Positions 39,601-42,600 of a stretch of DNA of 64,000 nucleotides are shown here, one piece after another. The stretch is from NCBI RefSeq assembly GCF_040183065.1, contig NC_091126.1:147586204-147650203 (forward strand), read 5' to 3'. Both the position numbers and the translations under genes were made by a program. Numbering within the stretch: position 1 is the stretch's first letter; each line of letters begins with the position of its first letter. Source of the DNA: Periplaneta americana. Taxonomy: Eukaryota > Arthropoda > Insecta > Blattodea > Blattidae. The notes beneath the pieces are model-generated. The model was not told the DNA's origin, ran no database searches, and saw only the letters and a program-made list of their open reading frames with translations.

Positions 39601-42600
39601 CACAGGAACAGAGTCTGCGTATTTATATTTTACTCTCAATGGGATTCAGTTATTATGGAAGTTGCCCACATTTCCACACATAGAAGAATAAGCAATTCAA
39701 AGCTTTCAAGTACCTATGTTTAATATACAGACAGAGGAAGAGATAGAAGGACATTAACATTATAGGAAAATACGTAATAAACCATATGCACCAAGCATCA
39801 ATAATACAGCAGCCAAAGTTACTGAATGAGAAACCAGTGCCTCTACATTTGCTTCAGTTAATCATAAATGGTCTAAAAATGTAGGCCTTATCTAACCACT
39901 CATGGTGGAGATAACTTACAGTATCAAATCCAGAAGAAAACTCGTTAACCAAATCTTCTATACCACAATTTCAGAAGTATGTACAAAATTCTGAGCCTCC
40001 ATCTTAACACAATCTCTGAACGGAAAAGATGTTATTCACACTTTCTTTTCCGACAAGTACACATACACTCCCACACTTGAGCACAGATGCACACAACACA
40101 CACTTGCGTGCACTCACAAGTGAGAAGTCTGTGTACAAAATACAATACTATACAGTAATTAAATTTATGCTCGACCATGCTGAAATGTAGTAATTATACA
40201 CCTGGCAGCAGTCCTTTAATGCATGTCATTAAAGTACACCTATTCATTAAAATTCAGGTTTTCGATTATTCTCGGATATGCAATGGAAAGACAACTAGCA
40301 AAACGTCATGCACGCTGGAAATCCAATACTGTCGCAGAAGGTTATGTTCTGTTACTATAATAATTAGCGTTAATTGTAAATAATATTCAAATAAATTCAA
40401 TTTGTCATCTCGTTTTTCAATGTCGAATTCAATTTCAAGGTTATATCAAGATTAATGTTTATCTTACGCTCTAGGTTATATCAAGGTCGTCGACATTCGT
40501 TCCCCGGAAAAAATCAATACTTTCACGTCTGCACACATCTCACAACTTACGAGATTGCACAAGGTCAGTTCGCTCCCCAGTCACATAAGAACAACATGAA
40601 TACTTATAAATAATTTCAAGTTAGAAATATGGTCGAGCATAAAAAGTCGCATGAAACTTGCCTATAATGGTAATTAAGAAGCTCGTTTCATAAACATCGA
40701 GTCTTAATTACTATCATTATAGGCTCGTTGCATAATGTACTATTATTGTCCTGACATATATAGAAATGGAAATGTAATGTAACTTATAAAAATAAATTAA
40801 TGCGGAAATTTATAACCTCAGTTCCCTCTAAATGTAAATGAATAAAGATAACTTTTATTTGAAAATATCTGGTGACAATTTAAGGTCTGTAACACTTCTA
40901 ATTACAATCAAAACTTATTAATTATCCACTGAATTACAGTCACCAAATCTGAGAGCACAATAGTGGTCACCTCATTATTTTAATATAAATACAAAGAGTG
41001 AACAGAAAGCACACACCACCTAAGCAAGTTTTGAGATCCTTACAATCACTTCTCATGCCCATGGCCAGGCACTTCTGAAGGCGGCAGTACTGACAGCGAT
41101 TTCTGTGGTGTTTTGTCACTTCACAGTTCTTGTTCCCACGACACTGGTACCCCAACTGCTTGCGAATTGAGCGTTTGAAGAACCCCTTGCATCCCTCACA
41201 GCTGATTGCACCATAATGACGACCTGTGACAACATGAATGAACATTATATTTATTTACTCACTTATGTTATAAATAATAATTGCACTTTCTTCTCTTCAG
41301 ACCAAAAGTAGCAGATGCAGTGGCAATCTAATATGATGAAAATGTCACAGATGAGTGAAAATCCTAACAAACGATGCAACAGTCAAATACAGGGAAACCT
41401 GTCCTTATGGACACCAAGATACGGACACTCCCCATATATGGACAGATTTTTATGTCCCAACTGAAATAATATAGAAATAATGATAAATTTAACTCTCGTT
41501 TACAGACACACTCAGACACAAACACGGACAGCTGTTTCACAGTCGTAAAGCTTGCTTTACCTCCTGACTACAGCTCGACCAAGTTAAGTCTGCGAGCTGA
41601 GAGGGGAAGTTGGAGGCAGTTCTGTAGTGAAAGGAGGCGGTAACGAGAGGAGACCAGTACAGTCTCATATGACAGCAAAGTTTTCCTACTGCGCTTCAGT
41701 TCACAGAGCAGTAACAATTTAAGATGCTTTGAAATAGACTGTACTTCTACTTCTGCTTGACAGTGAGGTTTGGCATTCTGATTGCCAAGCGTGGGCGTAG
41801 GAGAGAAAGTTGCATGAGGGGGGAGGCTGGGAGACAGCATAACTATTGCCTTTACCTGAAGACAAGGACAAAAAGCTATTTTGTCGTCGTATATTTTGTA
41901 GCAAGAAGACTGTAACATAACCTATGCATTATTTTGTTCTGTGCTGTGCATCATGGAGCAAGTTTTATTTGATGAGATTCTAATATTGAGTGTTGAGGAA
42001 AATCCTCACGTTTACGATAAGCGGCGTGCCTCGTATAAAGATGAGAAAATGAAGGAGAATAGTGGCTTTCAATAGCTGCATCTTTGAACACCGATCGTAA
42101 GTGAATCATATTTTATTACTGTATTGGTTGTCTTACACACTACATATTCATGCTTCAATTCAATAATTACTGCTGTGTTCATTTTTGTTCTATTACAAAT
42201 GCTTCTTCTCTAATTATTTTACGTTATGGTAGACTTAAAATAGGTTGTGATAATAAAGATGCATGGGCATATTTATAGTACCGTACCTAATGAAATGTTG
42301 CAGTTGAAATTTCGAAGTTGGTTAACCTGTGTTTATGTTGGCTGCCTTGTACTCATGAGAGAATGCCATTGGTCAATTATACACAAATAACATCAGAATG
42401 CGTAATATCGACTTTACATATCGTTATTGACATGCATATCGATATGCATAGTCGTCTACGTTCTCGGTTTATTGTGAATCAAAAATTTTAATATTCACGT
42501 CCTCTGCTTCTCGTTTTTCTGGTTCTCGTTCCCGGTTTATTGTGAACCAGCCTTAAGGGTCTCGTAGGCTACTACTAGCCCAGCTGGCTACCAGTTGTTA

